Origin: Pseudomonadota bacterium
Lineage (GTDB): Bacteria > Pseudomonadota > Gammaproteobacteria > Xanthomonadales > Xanthomonadaceae
Length of the DNA stretch: 20,066 nt
Reading direction: 5' to 3'
Assembly: GCA_019348095.1 (NCBI GenBank)
Contig: JAHWKC010000005.1
Span: forward strand, 1-20,066
The position numbers and the translations under genes were made by a program. Below, in pieces: positions 1 through 6,701 of the stretch (positions within the stretch are counted from its first letter, which is position 1; every line of letters begins with the position of its first letter). Below the pieces are notes generated by a model that was given only the letters and a program-made list of their open reading frames with translations, was not told where the DNA came from and ran no database searches.

Positions 1-475
1 CGTCCTCGCTGGGCTTGCCGGCGACGGTCACGGTGCTGGTCCGCACCAGCCCGGCCGTGGACCCGGCGGCGACGAACCCGCGGACGTCCCAGTGGGCGCC
101 GGGGTACCGCGTGTCCCGGCCCCGGTTCGTCGCGATGAGGTACTCGCCCAGGCGGGTCGGCTGGAAGTGGAACGGCGCCGCGGCGCGGGCGTCCGGGCTG
201 ACCCCCAGCGCGCCGGCCTTCTCGGTGACGAAGCCCTGGCCCGGCGCCTCGACGGTGTAGCAGCCGCCGGCGACCGCGTACCGGTCCTCGGGCTGGGGCA
301 GCCGGTCGTCCACGTCGCGGTCGGTCACAAGCGCGTACGGCATGCGCGCGGCGTTGCCGGTGGCGGCGGGCTGGCTGGGGGCGGCGGCCAGCGCACCGGC
401 GCCGGCCGCGGTGAGCGCCATCGTCGACAGCGCGAGCAGGGCGCGCAGGGAGGGACGGCGCGGCGGGGTCGACAT
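1..475 (-). CDS. secreted protein of actinobacterial type, 5' part only (runs off the window)
   Basis: An open frame reads leftward from ATG at 475-473 to the window edge with no stop (158 codons). It starts MSTPPRRPSLRALLALSTMA and runs into an Ala-rich stretch ending near AAAPSQPAA, a plausible secretion signal. After that comes a mature region with GGCYTVEAPGQGFV and FHFQPTRLGEYLIAT. That layout (a Cys after a GG, short strands, a 'LG-YL' phrase) recalls the lead domain of some secreted actinobacterial hydrolases, but this is memory of a pattern, so I do not assign a function. Codon use is extremely GC-rich at third positions. It is divergent from the exporter that follows, and the two share a short intergenic region. 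The C-terminal part and any catalytic domain lie outside the window. I am fairly sure it is a real gene because codon bias and protein composition are both sensible; the family is unknown. Confidence 0.6.
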   Translation of the reverse strand, partial: MSTPPRRPSLRALLALSTMALTAAGAGALAAAPSQPAATGNAARMPYALVTDRDVDDRLPQPEDRYAVAGGCYTVEAPGQGFVTEKAGALGVSPDARAAAPFHFQPTRLGEYLIATNRGRDTRYPGAHWDVRGFVAAGSTAGLVRTSTVTVAGKPSED

Positions 476-538
476 GGCCAACGCACTTCGCCGCGGGTGT
501 GACATCTCCTGCCCGGGTGCACTCCGCGCGCACATTGC

Positions 539-544
539 TAGCGT
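539..544 (+). promoter_or_regulatory. possible -10 element for a leaderless exporter transcript
   Basis: TAGCGT lies nine bases before the GTG at 553. Actinobacteria often start transcripts at or next to the start codon, with a TANNNT box 7-10 bases upstream, and no ribosome binding site is visible before any of the candidate starts here. No clear -35 box is seen. This is a suggestion only. Confidence 0.25.
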
Positions 545-552
545 CGCCGCCC

Positions 553-1374
553 GTGCCGGCCCCCACTGACCGCGTGCCGGCACCGCTGCTGGTGCTGACG
601 GCGATCGTCTCGGTGCAGGTCGGCAGCTCACTGGCCAAGACGCTGTTCGACGACCTGGGCGCGGCCGGCGTGACGCTGCTGCGGCTGGGGCTGGCCGCCG
701 CGCTGCTGCTGGCCGTCCTGCGGCCGAGGGTCCGCCGCTGGACCCGGACCTCGTGGACGGCGGCGCTGCTGCTCGGCGCGGCGATGGCCGGGATGAACCT
801 GGTCTTCTACCTCGCGCTGCGCACCGTCCCGCTCGGGATCGCGGTCACGGTGGAGTTCCTGGGGCCGCTGCTGCTGGCGCTGGTGCAGACCCGCCGCGCC
901 GTCGACCTGCTGTGGGCCGGACTCGCCGCGGGCGGCGTCGCGCTGCTCGGCCTGGACACCAGCAACGACGTGCCGCTGTCGGGGTTGCTGCTGGCGTTCG
1001 TCGCGGGCCTGTTCTGGGCCGGCTACATCGTCGCGAGCGCGCGGGTCGGGCAGGTGCTGCCCGGCACCGACGGGCTGGCCGTCGCGCTGCTGTTCGCCGC
1101 GCTGCTGGTGCTGCCGTTCGGCGCGTCCGGGGCCTCGGCCGTGCTGGACCGCCCGGTACTGCTGCTCGCGGCGGTCGGGGTCGCGCTGCTGTCGTCGGTC
1201 ATCTCCTACGGCCTGGAGCTGTCGGCGCTGCGGCGCATCCCGACGCAGGTCTTCGGGATCCTGATGAGCCTGGAGCCCGCGGCCGCGGCCGTCGCGGGCT
1301 TCGCGGTGCTGGGGGAGGCGCTCGGGCCGCGCGAGGTTGCGCGGATACAAGATGCGCGGCTCGCAAGCCGGTAG
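553..1374 (+). CDS. EamA/RhtA-family amino-acid exporter, 3' end replaced
   Basis: A very hydrophobic protein with about nine or ten membrane segments and the EamA (drug/metabolite transporter) two-repeat layout. It resembles RhtA-type threonine/homoserine exporters: [20 protein letters not shown] near the start, [18 protein letters not shown] in the first repeat, and [14 protein letters not shown] then [13 protein letters not shown] in the second. The family normally continues after GEALGPRE with a last hydrophobic helix. Here the frame changes character at about base 1336 into [12 protein letters not shown] and stops, so the last helix is missing. GTG at 499 is an alternative start and GTG at 574 is also in frame; 553 is preferred because the family usually begins close to VPAPLLVL and a -10-like box lies just upstream. 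Codon use is typical of high-GC actinobacteria. The truncation coincides with a change of organism-like sequence. Confidence 0.75.
   Translation: MPAPTDRVPAPLLVLTAIVSVQVGSSLAKTLFDDLGAAGVTLLRLGLAAALLLAVLRPRVRRWTRTSWTAALLLGAAMAGMNLVFYLALRTVPLGIAVTVEFLGPLLLALVQTRRAVDLLWAGLAAGGVALLGLDTSNDVPLSGLLLAFVAGLFWAGYIVASARVGQVLPGTDGLAVALLFAALLVLPFGASGASAVLDRPVLLLAAVGVALLSSVISYGLELSALRRIPTQVFGILMSLEPAAAAVAGFAVLGEALGPREVARIQDARLASR
1325..1350. other. junction between actinobacterial-like and proteobacterial-like DNA
   Basis: Up to about 1335 the sequence encodes the exporter in strongly GC-biased codons. From about 1336 the same frame uses codons such as ATA and loses all family resemblance, and 50 bases later a proteobacterial gene begins with its own ribosome binding site. 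No transposon ends, tRNA or long repeat marks the join. The exact base cannot be fixed by eye. Confidence 0.6.
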
Positions 1375-1386
1375 CCTTGGGCGGTC

Positions 1387-1393
1387 AAAGGAG
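1387..1393 (+). promoter_or_regulatory. ribosome binding site of the serine hydrolase
   Basis: AAAGGAG sits six bases before ATG 1400. It decides the start in favour of 1400 over the longer open frame beginning at 1337, and the protein from 1400 opens with a clean signal peptide. Confidence 0.75.
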
Positions 1394-1399
1394 AACCCG

Positions 1400-2455
1400 A
1401 TGAAGCAAACCCTTTCCACCCTGTGCCTGTGCCTGGCGATATCCATTGGCCCGGCCGATGCGGCCGATGCCGCCGCGTTTGATCCGGCCCGCGAAGCGGT
1501 CGAGCAAGGCGAGTTCAAGGCCATCACCAGCATCCTGGTCGCCCAGGACGGCGAGGTGGTCTATGAGCACTACTTCGATAGCGACGGCTCGCAGGCGCGG
1601 CGCGATACGCGTTCGGCGACCAAGACGGTGGCCGGGATGCTGGCAGGAGCCGCGATGGCCGACGGCCATCTCCCCGGTGCGTCGGCGCGGATCTTCGAGC
1701 ATCTCCCGCCAGTTCGACTGGAGCGGATGCAGAACCCCGATCCGCGCAAGCAGGCCATTGCGGTCGAGGACCTGTTGACGATGTCATCGCTGGTGGAATG
1801 CAACGACGAGAACGAGTACTCGCGCGGCAACGAGGAGCGCATGTACCTGATCGAGGACTGGGTGCAGTTCTACGCCGACCTGCCGGTGCAGGGATTCCCC
1901 AAGTGGATGCCCAAGCCGGCCGATTCGCCGCACGGGCGCAGCTTCCGCTACTGCACGGCCGGGGTGACGACGCTGGGCGAGGTCCTGCAAACCGCGGTGG
2001 GCGAGCCGCTGGAGCGCTACGCGCAGCGGCGCCTGTTCGATCCGCTGGGGATCGAGGCGCCGAAGTGGCAGTTCTCGCCGCTCGGGCTGGCGCAGGCGGG
2101 CGGCGGACTGGGACTGCGCACGCGCGACCTGTGGAAGCTGGGCCAGTTGTACCTGGACGGCGGCCGCGCCGACGGCAGGCAGCTGATCCCCGCGGACTGG
2201 GTGCGCCAGTCGCTGTCGCCAAAGGCTACGCCCGGCGAAGAGGCGGACTACGGCTACCTGTGGTGGCTGATGCATATCCCCGTCGGCGACACGGTGGTCA
2301 CCGCGCCGACGATGGCCGGCAATGGCGGCAACGCGGTGTTCCTGTTCCCGGAGAAGCAAGCGGTGGTGGTGATCACGACGACCAACTACCAGGAGCGCCA
2401 GCCGCACCTGTTGACGTTCAAGCTGCTGACGGAGCATCTGCTTCCGCAGCTCTGA
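1400..2455 (+). CDS. periplasmic serine hydrolase, beta-lactamase (class C/EstB-like) fold
   Basis: 351 residues with an N-terminal signal peptide ending about residue 20-22 ([21 protein letters not shown]), so probably exported. The SxxK nucleophile motif is SATK at residues 72-75. The second motif, usually YxN/YxS, appears as Y184-C-T186 in [14 protein letters not shown]. The third motif, normally KTG/HTG, is replaced by GNGGN at 307-311, as seen in some serine hydrolase/esterase branches of the family. YGYLWW near 285-289 is also typical of that branch. These proteins are usually annotated as 'serine hydrolase' and act as esterases or peptidases; true beta-lactamase activity should not be assumed. 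The gene stands alone: DNA on its left is a junction and DNA on its right is gene-poor. Length is normal for the family and there is no sign of damage. Confidence 0.85.
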   Translation: MKQTLSTLCLCLAISIGPADAADAAAFDPAREAVEQGEFKAITSILVAQDGEVVYEHYFDSDGSQARRDTRSATKTVAGMLAGAAMADGHLPGASARIFEHLPPVRLERMQNPDPRKQAIAVEDLLTMSSLVECNDENEYSRGNEERMYLIEDWVQFYADLPVQGFPKWMPKPADSPHGRSFRYCTAGVTTLGEVLQTAVGEPLERYAQRRLFDPLGIEAPKWQFSPLGLAQAGGGLGLRTRDLWKLGQLYLDGGRADGRQLIPADWVRQSLSPKATPGEEADYGYLWWLMHIPVGDTVVTAPTMAGNGGNAVFLFPEKQAVVVITTTNYQERQPHLLTFKLLTEHLLPQL

Positions 2456-2969
2456 GGCGATTTGCCGCGCCGCTGGGATGGTGCCGCCGTAGGCGGACGG
2501 GTGCCTGAGGCGGTGCGTGCCCGATCGATTGGTGGGCGCGGCTTGGTGCCGATACTTGCGCCGGCTCGCTACTGTCGCGCGCCCTCACCCCTGCCCCTCT
2601 CCCGGTGGCGGGAGAGGGGGCAGCTGGGAATTGAAGTGAACCGGGGCCGCAGCGATGCGGCTTTCGCGGGGTGCTAGGGATTCCAGCCAAGCGAACTAAT
2701 AGCGGCACCGGCTAGGGGCTGTACTGTGCTGCCCCAATAGGGACCTGCAAAGTAAAGGGTTGCCCACCGAACGCATGAGTGTCTGCTTCCGGCCAGGAGC
2801 GGACGTCCCGAAGCACAGGTCCGGACGAGGATGAATTCAGAATGCGTCACGATGCAGTGGCGCAGCATCGCGGGAGAACGCTGAATGCAGAGCTTTCCAG
2901 AGCGAAGCGAAACGGGTGCAGACGACAACACTGGATCGCCGGAGTGAGCCGACGTGATCCCAGTTTCAC
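2456..2969. other. gene-poor stretch of about 510 bases
   Basis: No convincing coding frame is present on either strand: the open frames are short, compositionally odd and lack ribosome binding sites. It holds a REP-like hairpin (2594-2619) and an imperfect inverted repeat at 2781-2804 (GTCTGCTTCC facing GGAGCGGAC). GC content visibly drops after about 2680, marking entry to the lower-GC block that follows. Confidence 0.6.
2594..2619. repeat. REP-like hairpin CCCCTCTCCCG / CGGGAGAGGGG
   Basis: Perfect 11-bp arms at 2594-2604 and 2609-2619 around a GTGG loop. CTG (2591-2593) and CAG (2621-2623) extend the stem across one bulged G. It is preceded by CCCTCACCC. This phrase is a very common intergenic hairpin in Xanthomonadaceae genomes (established from general knowledge, not searched here). 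Being about 140 bases downstream of the serine hydrolase, it could also help end that transcript, although no T-run follows. Confidence 0.7.
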
Positions 2970-3569
2970 CTAGACACTAGGCGCCGCCGAGATCAACTGC
3001 ATCGCTGCGCCGTGCGCCGCTTTCCGGACAGCCTCGGCCGTTGTCGAATCCGGCAACGTGCGGGCAATGACCATACCGCCGATGCACAGCGCAGCTAGCG
3101 CAAGAGCGCGCTGCCGCCCCTCGGGCGTATTGTCCCCGAGGTTCCTCTCGAAAAGCCCTACCATTGATTCGAGAAGCTGCTGGTACGCAGCCCGCACCTC
3201 GGGATTGGCACGTGCTACGTCGGATGGCAGTGCGATCATCGGGCACTGACCGTCTCGGTCACCCAGATGCGCTGTCGAGAGGTAGCCCTCGATCATCTGC
3301 ACCGCCATAGATGGTTCGGTCCGGCTCGGATCGACGCCGGCCTCGGCACGCCATTGCGCGCCGCGTCCCATCAAAAAGCCCGAGACTGCGGCGGAATACA
3401 GCGCATCTTTACTCCTGAAATGCGAATAGAAGCCACCTCTGGTGAGGCCGGCTTCTTCCATGACCCTGTCGATCGTGACCCGATCGAAGCCGTCACGATT
3501 GAACAATATTCGCGCGGCCTCGACGATCCGCGCCCGGGTCTGCTTCTTATGATCGGCTTTGTAGGGCAC
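2970..3569 (-). CDS. TetR/AcrR-family transcriptional regulator
   Basis: 199 residues from GTG 3569-3567, which has a GGAG five to nine bases upstream on the minus strand; longer in-frame starts would add about 97 residues of non-family sequence across the divergent promoter and are rejected. The N-terminal TetR helix-turn-helix is clear: TRARIVEAARILFNRDGF (11-28) then VTIDRVMEEAGLTRGGFYSH (31-50), followed by F51 and SKDALY. The C-terminal ligand domain carries GQCPMIALPSDVAR (107-120); a Cys-Pro at this place (C109) is common in one TetR branch and might be a sensor thiol (inference). The gene is transcribed away from the YCII-family gene, and a palindrome lies between the two. It most likely represses itself and the divergent gene. 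The ligand is unknown. Confidence 0.88.
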   Translation of the reverse strand: MPYKADHKKQTRARIVEAARILFNRDGFDRVTIDRVMEEAGLTRGGFYSHFRSKDALYSAAVSGFLMGRGAQWRAEAGVDPSRTEPSMAVQMIEGYLSTAHLGDRDGQCPMIALPSDVARANPEVRAAYQQLLESMVGLFERNLGDNTPEGRQRALALAALCIGGMVIARTLPDSTTAEAVRKAAHGAAMQLISAAPSV

Positions 3570-3614
3570 TGGAAGCTCCAACGCTGGGCGCGCCAGCAGG
3601 TGCGTGCGCAGCCC

Positions 3615-3643
3615 AAAATATGTTCTTGAACATAATTTGTCAC
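3615..3643 (-). promoter_or_regulatory. predicted promoter of the TetR gene with operator in its spacer
   Basis: Read on the minus strand, GTGACA (3643-3638) is followed after 17 bases by TATTTT (3620-3615), a good sigma70-type layout. The palindrome at 3620-3633 lies in the spacer and touches the -10 box, so bound repressor would block the promoter. This supports autoregulation. Confidence 0.5.
3620..3633. promoter_or_regulatory. palindromic operator ATGTTC-TT-GAACAT
   Basis: Six-base arms with a two-base centre, a usual size for a TetR-family half-site pair. It is the only strong palindrome in the roughly 120-base gap between the divergent regulator and YCII genes, and it overlaps predicted promoters on both strands. 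Confidence 0.6.
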
Positions 3644-3653
3644 CCTTTATTCT
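3626..3653 (+). promoter_or_regulatory. possible promoter of the YCII-family gene
   Basis: TTGAAC (3626-3631) and TATTCT (3648-3653) are 16 bases apart. The -35 box is part of the palindrome, so the divergent TetR protein could control it. Neither box is perfect. Confidence 0.4.
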
Positions 3654-3692
3654 GGGCCGGCCCTGATTCGGGCGTAGCTCGAGAGGAGAAAA

Positions 3693-4046
3693 ATGATGCC
3701 GCGATACCTGCTTGCGTTCCACGGTGGAAAGCCGCCGAAAGACCAGGAACAAATGGCCGACTTCATGACGCGATGGCGGCAATGGGCCGGAGGACTCGGA
3801 AGTTCCTTGGCGGACGAGGGCGCCGTTCTTTCCCGCTCGATGCTCGTGACCGATGCCCACAAGGGGACCGCCGAGCCCTGCGAGAACCGCCTGACCGGAT
3901 ACAGTCTCATTGATGCCGGCAGCCTAGACGAGGCGATCGGGATGGCGCGCGGTTGCCCTATCTTCGAAGTGGGCGGATCCATCGAGGTGGGCGAACTAAT
4001 GGATGCATCGATGGCAACCGGATCAAGCGAGAAGTCCCGCGCCTGA
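3693..4046 (+). CDS. YCII-related (YciI/DGPF-like) small protein
   Basis: 117 residues, a usual length for the YCII-related family (dimeric ferredoxin-like alpha/beta barrel). It begins MMPRYLLAFHGGKPP, has a predicted amphipathic stretch with MADFMTRWRQWAGGLGSSLA, then ENRLTGYSLIDAGSLDEAIG and a typical 'CPIFEVGGSIEVGEL' end strand (about 89-103). Family members are mostly uncharacterised; some act as small hydrolases or dechlorinases and some are tied to ECF sigma factors. GAGAGGAG at 3681-3688 is a strong ribosome binding site; ATG 3696 directly after ATG 3693 is equally possible. It is divergent from the TetR gene and 99 bases ahead of the GFA-family gene, so it is the likely direct target of the repressor. 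The exact substrate is unknown. Confidence 0.8.
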   Translation: MMPRYLLAFHGGKPPKDQEQMADFMTRWRQWAGGLGSSLADEGAVLSRSMLVTDAHKGTAEPCENRLTGYSLIDAGSLDEAIGMARGCPIFEVGGSIEVGELMDASMATGSSEKSRA

Positions 4047-4145
4047 TCGATCGGCAGCGGGCATGCGATCTGCGCCCCGCGGCCGCTCACATCCAGCTGG
4101 ATTCGCTAACGGCGACCTACTTCAAAGAAGAAACTGGAGCTTGCA

Positions 4146-4556
4146 ATGGGACGGATATCGGGTGGGTGTTTGTGTGGGGCTGTGGATTACGAGTGCGCCG
4201 AAGATGCCATCTTGGGCGGGCATTGCCAATGCACAGACTGCCAAAAGATAAGCGGTGCTGGGCACATCTCCAGCATTGCTGTACCCAGAGGCAGCTTAAG
4301 AATTCAGGGAACCCTGAAATTCCATGAGAAGCAGGCCGACAGCGGAAATGTCGTCAGACGAGGCTTTTGCCCTCAGTGCGGCTGCCACATTTATGCCGAA
4401 AATAGCGGAATGCCACAGCACGAGTTCATACGAGCGGGAAGCCTTCACAACCTAGAGGAATTCAGGCCCTCAATGGTCGTCTTCGCCAGAAGCGGAGCGT
4501 CTTGGGACCACACGGATCCTGCGCTCCCTAGATTTGAGACGATGCCGAATATCTAG
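4146..4556 (+). CDS. GFA/CENP-V family zinc-binding protein
   Basis: 136 residues with the GFA (glutathione-dependent formaldehyde-activating enzyme / CENP-V) zinc ligands: GGCLCGAVDYEC at 7-18, HCQCTDCQK at 26-34, and FCPQCGCHIY at about 74-83. The fold binds one or two zinc ions. Despite the family name, most members have no proven formaldehyde or glutathione role. GGAG at 4136-4139 precedes ATG 4146. It follows the YCII gene in the same direction and may be co-transcribed, although the 99-base gap leaves room for its own promoter. Its base composition is clearly less GC-rich than neighbouring genes, suggesting recent acquisition together with the TetR/YCII genes. Family assignment is secure; the role is not. 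Confidence 0.88.
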   Translation: MGRISGGCLCGAVDYECAEDAILGGHCQCTDCQKISGAGHISSIAVPRGSLRIQGTLKFHEKQADSGNVVRRGFCPQCGCHIYAENSGMPQHEFIRAGSLHNLEEFRPSMVVFARSGASWDHTDPALPRFETMPNI

Positions 4557-4785
4557 GGTAAGCCCGACGTTGCGCCGCCGCGGCTGATCTTCGCACCTCA
4601 TTCTGCGTCTACAAGATCCTCCGCAGAGCGCTGTTTTGGCGGGCGAGTGCGAGCGGACATCGCAATACGTCACTACCCAGGCTCGCACCGGATGTTTTCC
4701 CAGATGCGCCGGTGGCGCGCGCCGTCAAAGCTGTCCGCTTGAGCCGCTGCCGCCCAAATGTGGCCATGAAACACGCAAGAACGAT

Positions 4786-5523
4786 TTACGAGACGCGCAG
4801 CCGGAATGCCTGCCGCACCCGCTCGCGATAGGCCGGCCCGCTGCCCAGGCGCGCACCCGAGGCCAGCCGGAAAACGTATTGCCCGGACTCCTGCGTCTCG
4901 ATCTCTGTCACCGCGGCTATGCGCACGATCCGCGAACGGTGGATGCGCGCAAAGTGCCGCGGGTCGAGCTGCGATTCCATCGCGGCCATGGTCTCGCGCA
5001 GGCTCAGGCGCTCCGACCCGACATGCAGTTCGACGTAGTTCAACTGCGCGACCACGCAGTCGATCGATTGCACCGGCACCATGCGCAGCCGATGTCCTAC
5101 CGGTACCGGCAGGCGTTCGGGGAAGCTCTCGTACGCACCGGACGAGACGCGCTGGCGTCCGGCGCGTGCACGCTCCAGTGAAAGACGCAGTCGTTCGCGC
5201 GAGTAGGGCTTGAGCAGGTAGTCGACCGCGCCGTGTTCGAAGGCGTCCACGGCGTGTTCGGCAAACGCGGTGACAAACACCACGTGCGGGCGCCATGCCG
5301 CCGAAGCGCGATGGAGTGTGCCAAAGCCGTCCATGCCCGGCATCTGGATATCGAGGAACACCACGTCCGGCTTCGTGCTGCTCAGCGCAGAGGCCGCTTC
5401 CTCGCCGTTGCTGCATTCGCCCAGGATATGCACGCCGTGCTCGGCACCGAGCATGCGCCGCAGCCGCACGCGCGCCATCGGCTCGTCGTCCACGATCAGC
5501 ACGCGCAGCGGAACGTCACTCAT
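4786..5523 (-). CDS. LytTR-family response regulator (AlgR-like)
   Basis: 245-246 residues; AlgR-size. The receiver domain (about 6-120) has VDDE acidic residues at 12-15, phospho-acceptor D59 in VVFLDIQMPGMDGF, T86 in FVTAF and K106 in LLKPYSRE (counted from the GTG at 5526, one codon before the ATG). The C-terminal LytTR DNA-binding domain (about 140-246) has VQSIDCVVAQLNYVELHVG and HFARIHRSRIV. The ATG at 5523 overlaps the last eight bases of the kinase gene, so the two are translationally coupled. Response regulators of this type bind direct repeats about 21 bases apart; two such repeats occur upstream of the divergent DUF5916 gene. It is probably phosphorylated by the adjacent kinase. 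Confidence 0.93.
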   Translation of the reverse strand: MSDVPLRVLIVDDEPMARVRLRRMLGAEHGVHILGECSNGEEAASALSSTKPDVVFLDIQMPGMDGFGTLHRASAAWRPHVVFVTAFAEHAVDAFEHGAVDYLLKPYSRERLRLSLERARAGRQRVSSGAYESFPERLPVPVGHRLRMVPVQSIDCVVAQLNYVELHVGSERLSLRETMAAMESQLDPRHFARIHRSRIVRIAAVTEIETQESGQYVFRLASGARLGSGPAYRERVRQAFRLRVS

Positions 5524-6583
5524 CACGCCTGCCCAGCATCAGCGGCAGCGACACGCGCACTCGGGTGCCGCCGCCCGGCAACACCTCGATGTCCAACGCC
5601 TGGGCCTCGCCATACAGGCATTCCAAGCGGGCCCGCGTATTGGCCAAGCCCATTCCGAAGCCGGGTTTGGGCGGCGTGCCAGCCCCGTCGTCGAGCACTT
5701 CCAGTAGCAGCCGATCGCCCTCGCACGAGGCGCGCACCTCGACCCTGCTCGGCGACTCGCGATGTGCCACCGCATGCGTCACCGCGTTCTCCACCAGCGG
5801 CTGCAGCATCAGTCGCGGCACCTGCGCGAAAAGGGCGTCCTGGTCGATGTCACGGTGGAACTGGAGCCGATCGCCCAGGCGCACCTGCTCGATGCCGATG
5901 TAGCAGTCGATCGCGCCAAGCTCGTCGCGCAGGGAGGTGTGCTGCTGGCGGCTCGACTCAAGGCTGTGGCGCAACAGTCCCCCCAACTGCACCAGCATCC
6001 GGTCGGCGGCGTCGGCATCGTGATGGACCATCTCAGCGATGGAATTGAGCGCGTTGAACAGGAAGTGCGGATTGAGCTGCGCCGACAGCGCATCCAGCTG
6101 CGCCTGCGTCAGTCGCTCCTGCAGCACTTGCGCTTGCCGCTCGCGCGTGCGTGACCGCTGGGCGTAGACCAGCGCGTGACCGATGCCGACGATCACGCAG
6201 CCCATCAGGAAGTTCCGGAGCATGCTGCTGACCAGCAGCGCGCCCCCGCGCGGTGGCGTGTTGTACCAGTCGACCCAGGGTTCCAGCGCCAGCACGGCCG
6301 CGGTACGGAAAACCACCACGGCCAGGACCGCGAGCAGCAGCGCCCCCAAAGGCCTGAGCCAACGCTCGCGTTCCAGTGGCGTGCGCGCGGTCCACCACAG
6401 CAGCCAAAGCGTGGACAGCACCCAGATCGCGGCGCCCACTATCTGGCCGGGCACGATTTCCTGCAGGCTCAATGGCTGCCCGCGCGCGGAGCGGAAGGCG
6501 AGCAGATGGCCGGTCACGATGAGGGCGTTCAGCACCCACCAACCGACCACGCCAATCACGATGAGCCACGGGAATCTGCGCAT
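5516..6583 (-). CDS. LytS/AlgZ-type sensor histidine kinase
   Basis: 355 residues. The N-terminal half has four predicted membrane helices (about 6-30, 45-64, 78-100 and 115-140), then a coiled region and a His_kinase (PF06580) domain. The phospho-acceptor is H173 in QLNPHFLFNALNSI. The ATP-binding domain carries N266 in PLVENAVTH, DDGAG at 298-302 and GFGMGLAN at 308-315. There is no separate sensor domain, so the signal is probably sensed in or near the membrane, as in AlgZ/FimS and YehU/LytS families. It overlaps the response regulator start by eight bases. No good ribosome binding site is visible before ATG 6583, which is 118 bases from the divergent DUF5916 gene. All catalytic motifs are intact. 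Confidence 0.92.
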   Translation of the reverse strand: MRRFPWLIVIGVVGWWVLNALIVTGHLLAFRSARGQPLSLQEIVPGQIVGAAIWVLSTLWLLWWTARTPLERERWLRPLGALLLAVLAVVVFRTAAVLALEPWVDWYNTPPRGGALLVSSMLRNFLMGCVIVGIGHALVYAQRSRTRERQAQVLQERLTQAQLDALSAQLNPHFLFNALNSIAEMVHHDADAADRMLVQLGGLLRHSLESSRQQHTSLRDELGAIDCYIGIEQVRLGDRLQFHRDIDQDALFAQVPRLMLQPLVENAVTHAVAHRESPSRVEVRASCEGDRLLLEVLDDGAGTPPKPGFGMGLANTRARLECLYGEAQALDIEVLPGGGTRVRVSLPLMLGRRDE

Positions 6584-6633
6584 TGCGGGTCAGGCTAGAC
6601 CGCAGCTGCATCCCCCGCAACGGCTGGTGCCGC

Positions 6634-6663
6634 GTTCGTCCCCGGTTCCGGTCTGTTCGTCCC
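6634..6663. promoter_or_regulatory. direct repeats GTTCGTCCC, likely LytTR (AlgR-like) binding sites
   Basis: GTTCGTCCC occurs at 6634-6642 and again at 6655-6663, a 21-base step (two helical turns), with a partial copy GTTCCGGTC at 6645 halfway between. AlgR, the best known LytTR regulator, recognises a site with a GTTCGTC core (established knowledge). The sites lie between the kinase gene and the DUF5916 gene, next to a LytTR regulator, so they are good candidates for its target. Confidence 0.6.
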
Positions 6664-6687
6664 TACCCTGATCAGCGCGGCGTCCGC

Positions 6688-6692
6688 GGAGG
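6688..6692 (+). promoter_or_regulatory. ribosome binding site that favours a TTG start
   Basis: GGAGG nine bases before TTG 6702. ATG 6732, in the same frame, has only a weak purine run upstream. The protein from either start still begins with a signal peptide. Confidence 0.45.
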
Positions 6693-6701
6693 CTAGATTT
6701 T

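Noticed and set aside
628..1533. 301-codon minus-strand frame across the exporter
   Set aside because: Gln/Arg-rich shadow of the exporter gene in the opposite strand; no family resemblance, and it crosses the probable junction.
2781..2804. GTCTGCTTCC / GGAGCGGAC inverted repeat as an integron attC site
   Set aside because: Arms are imperfect, and the core sites and flanking gene-cassette structure of an attC are absent.
2779..2973. 64-codon plus-strand frame in the gene-poor region
   Set aside because: No ribosome binding site or family likeness, and it ends in the TetR gene tail.
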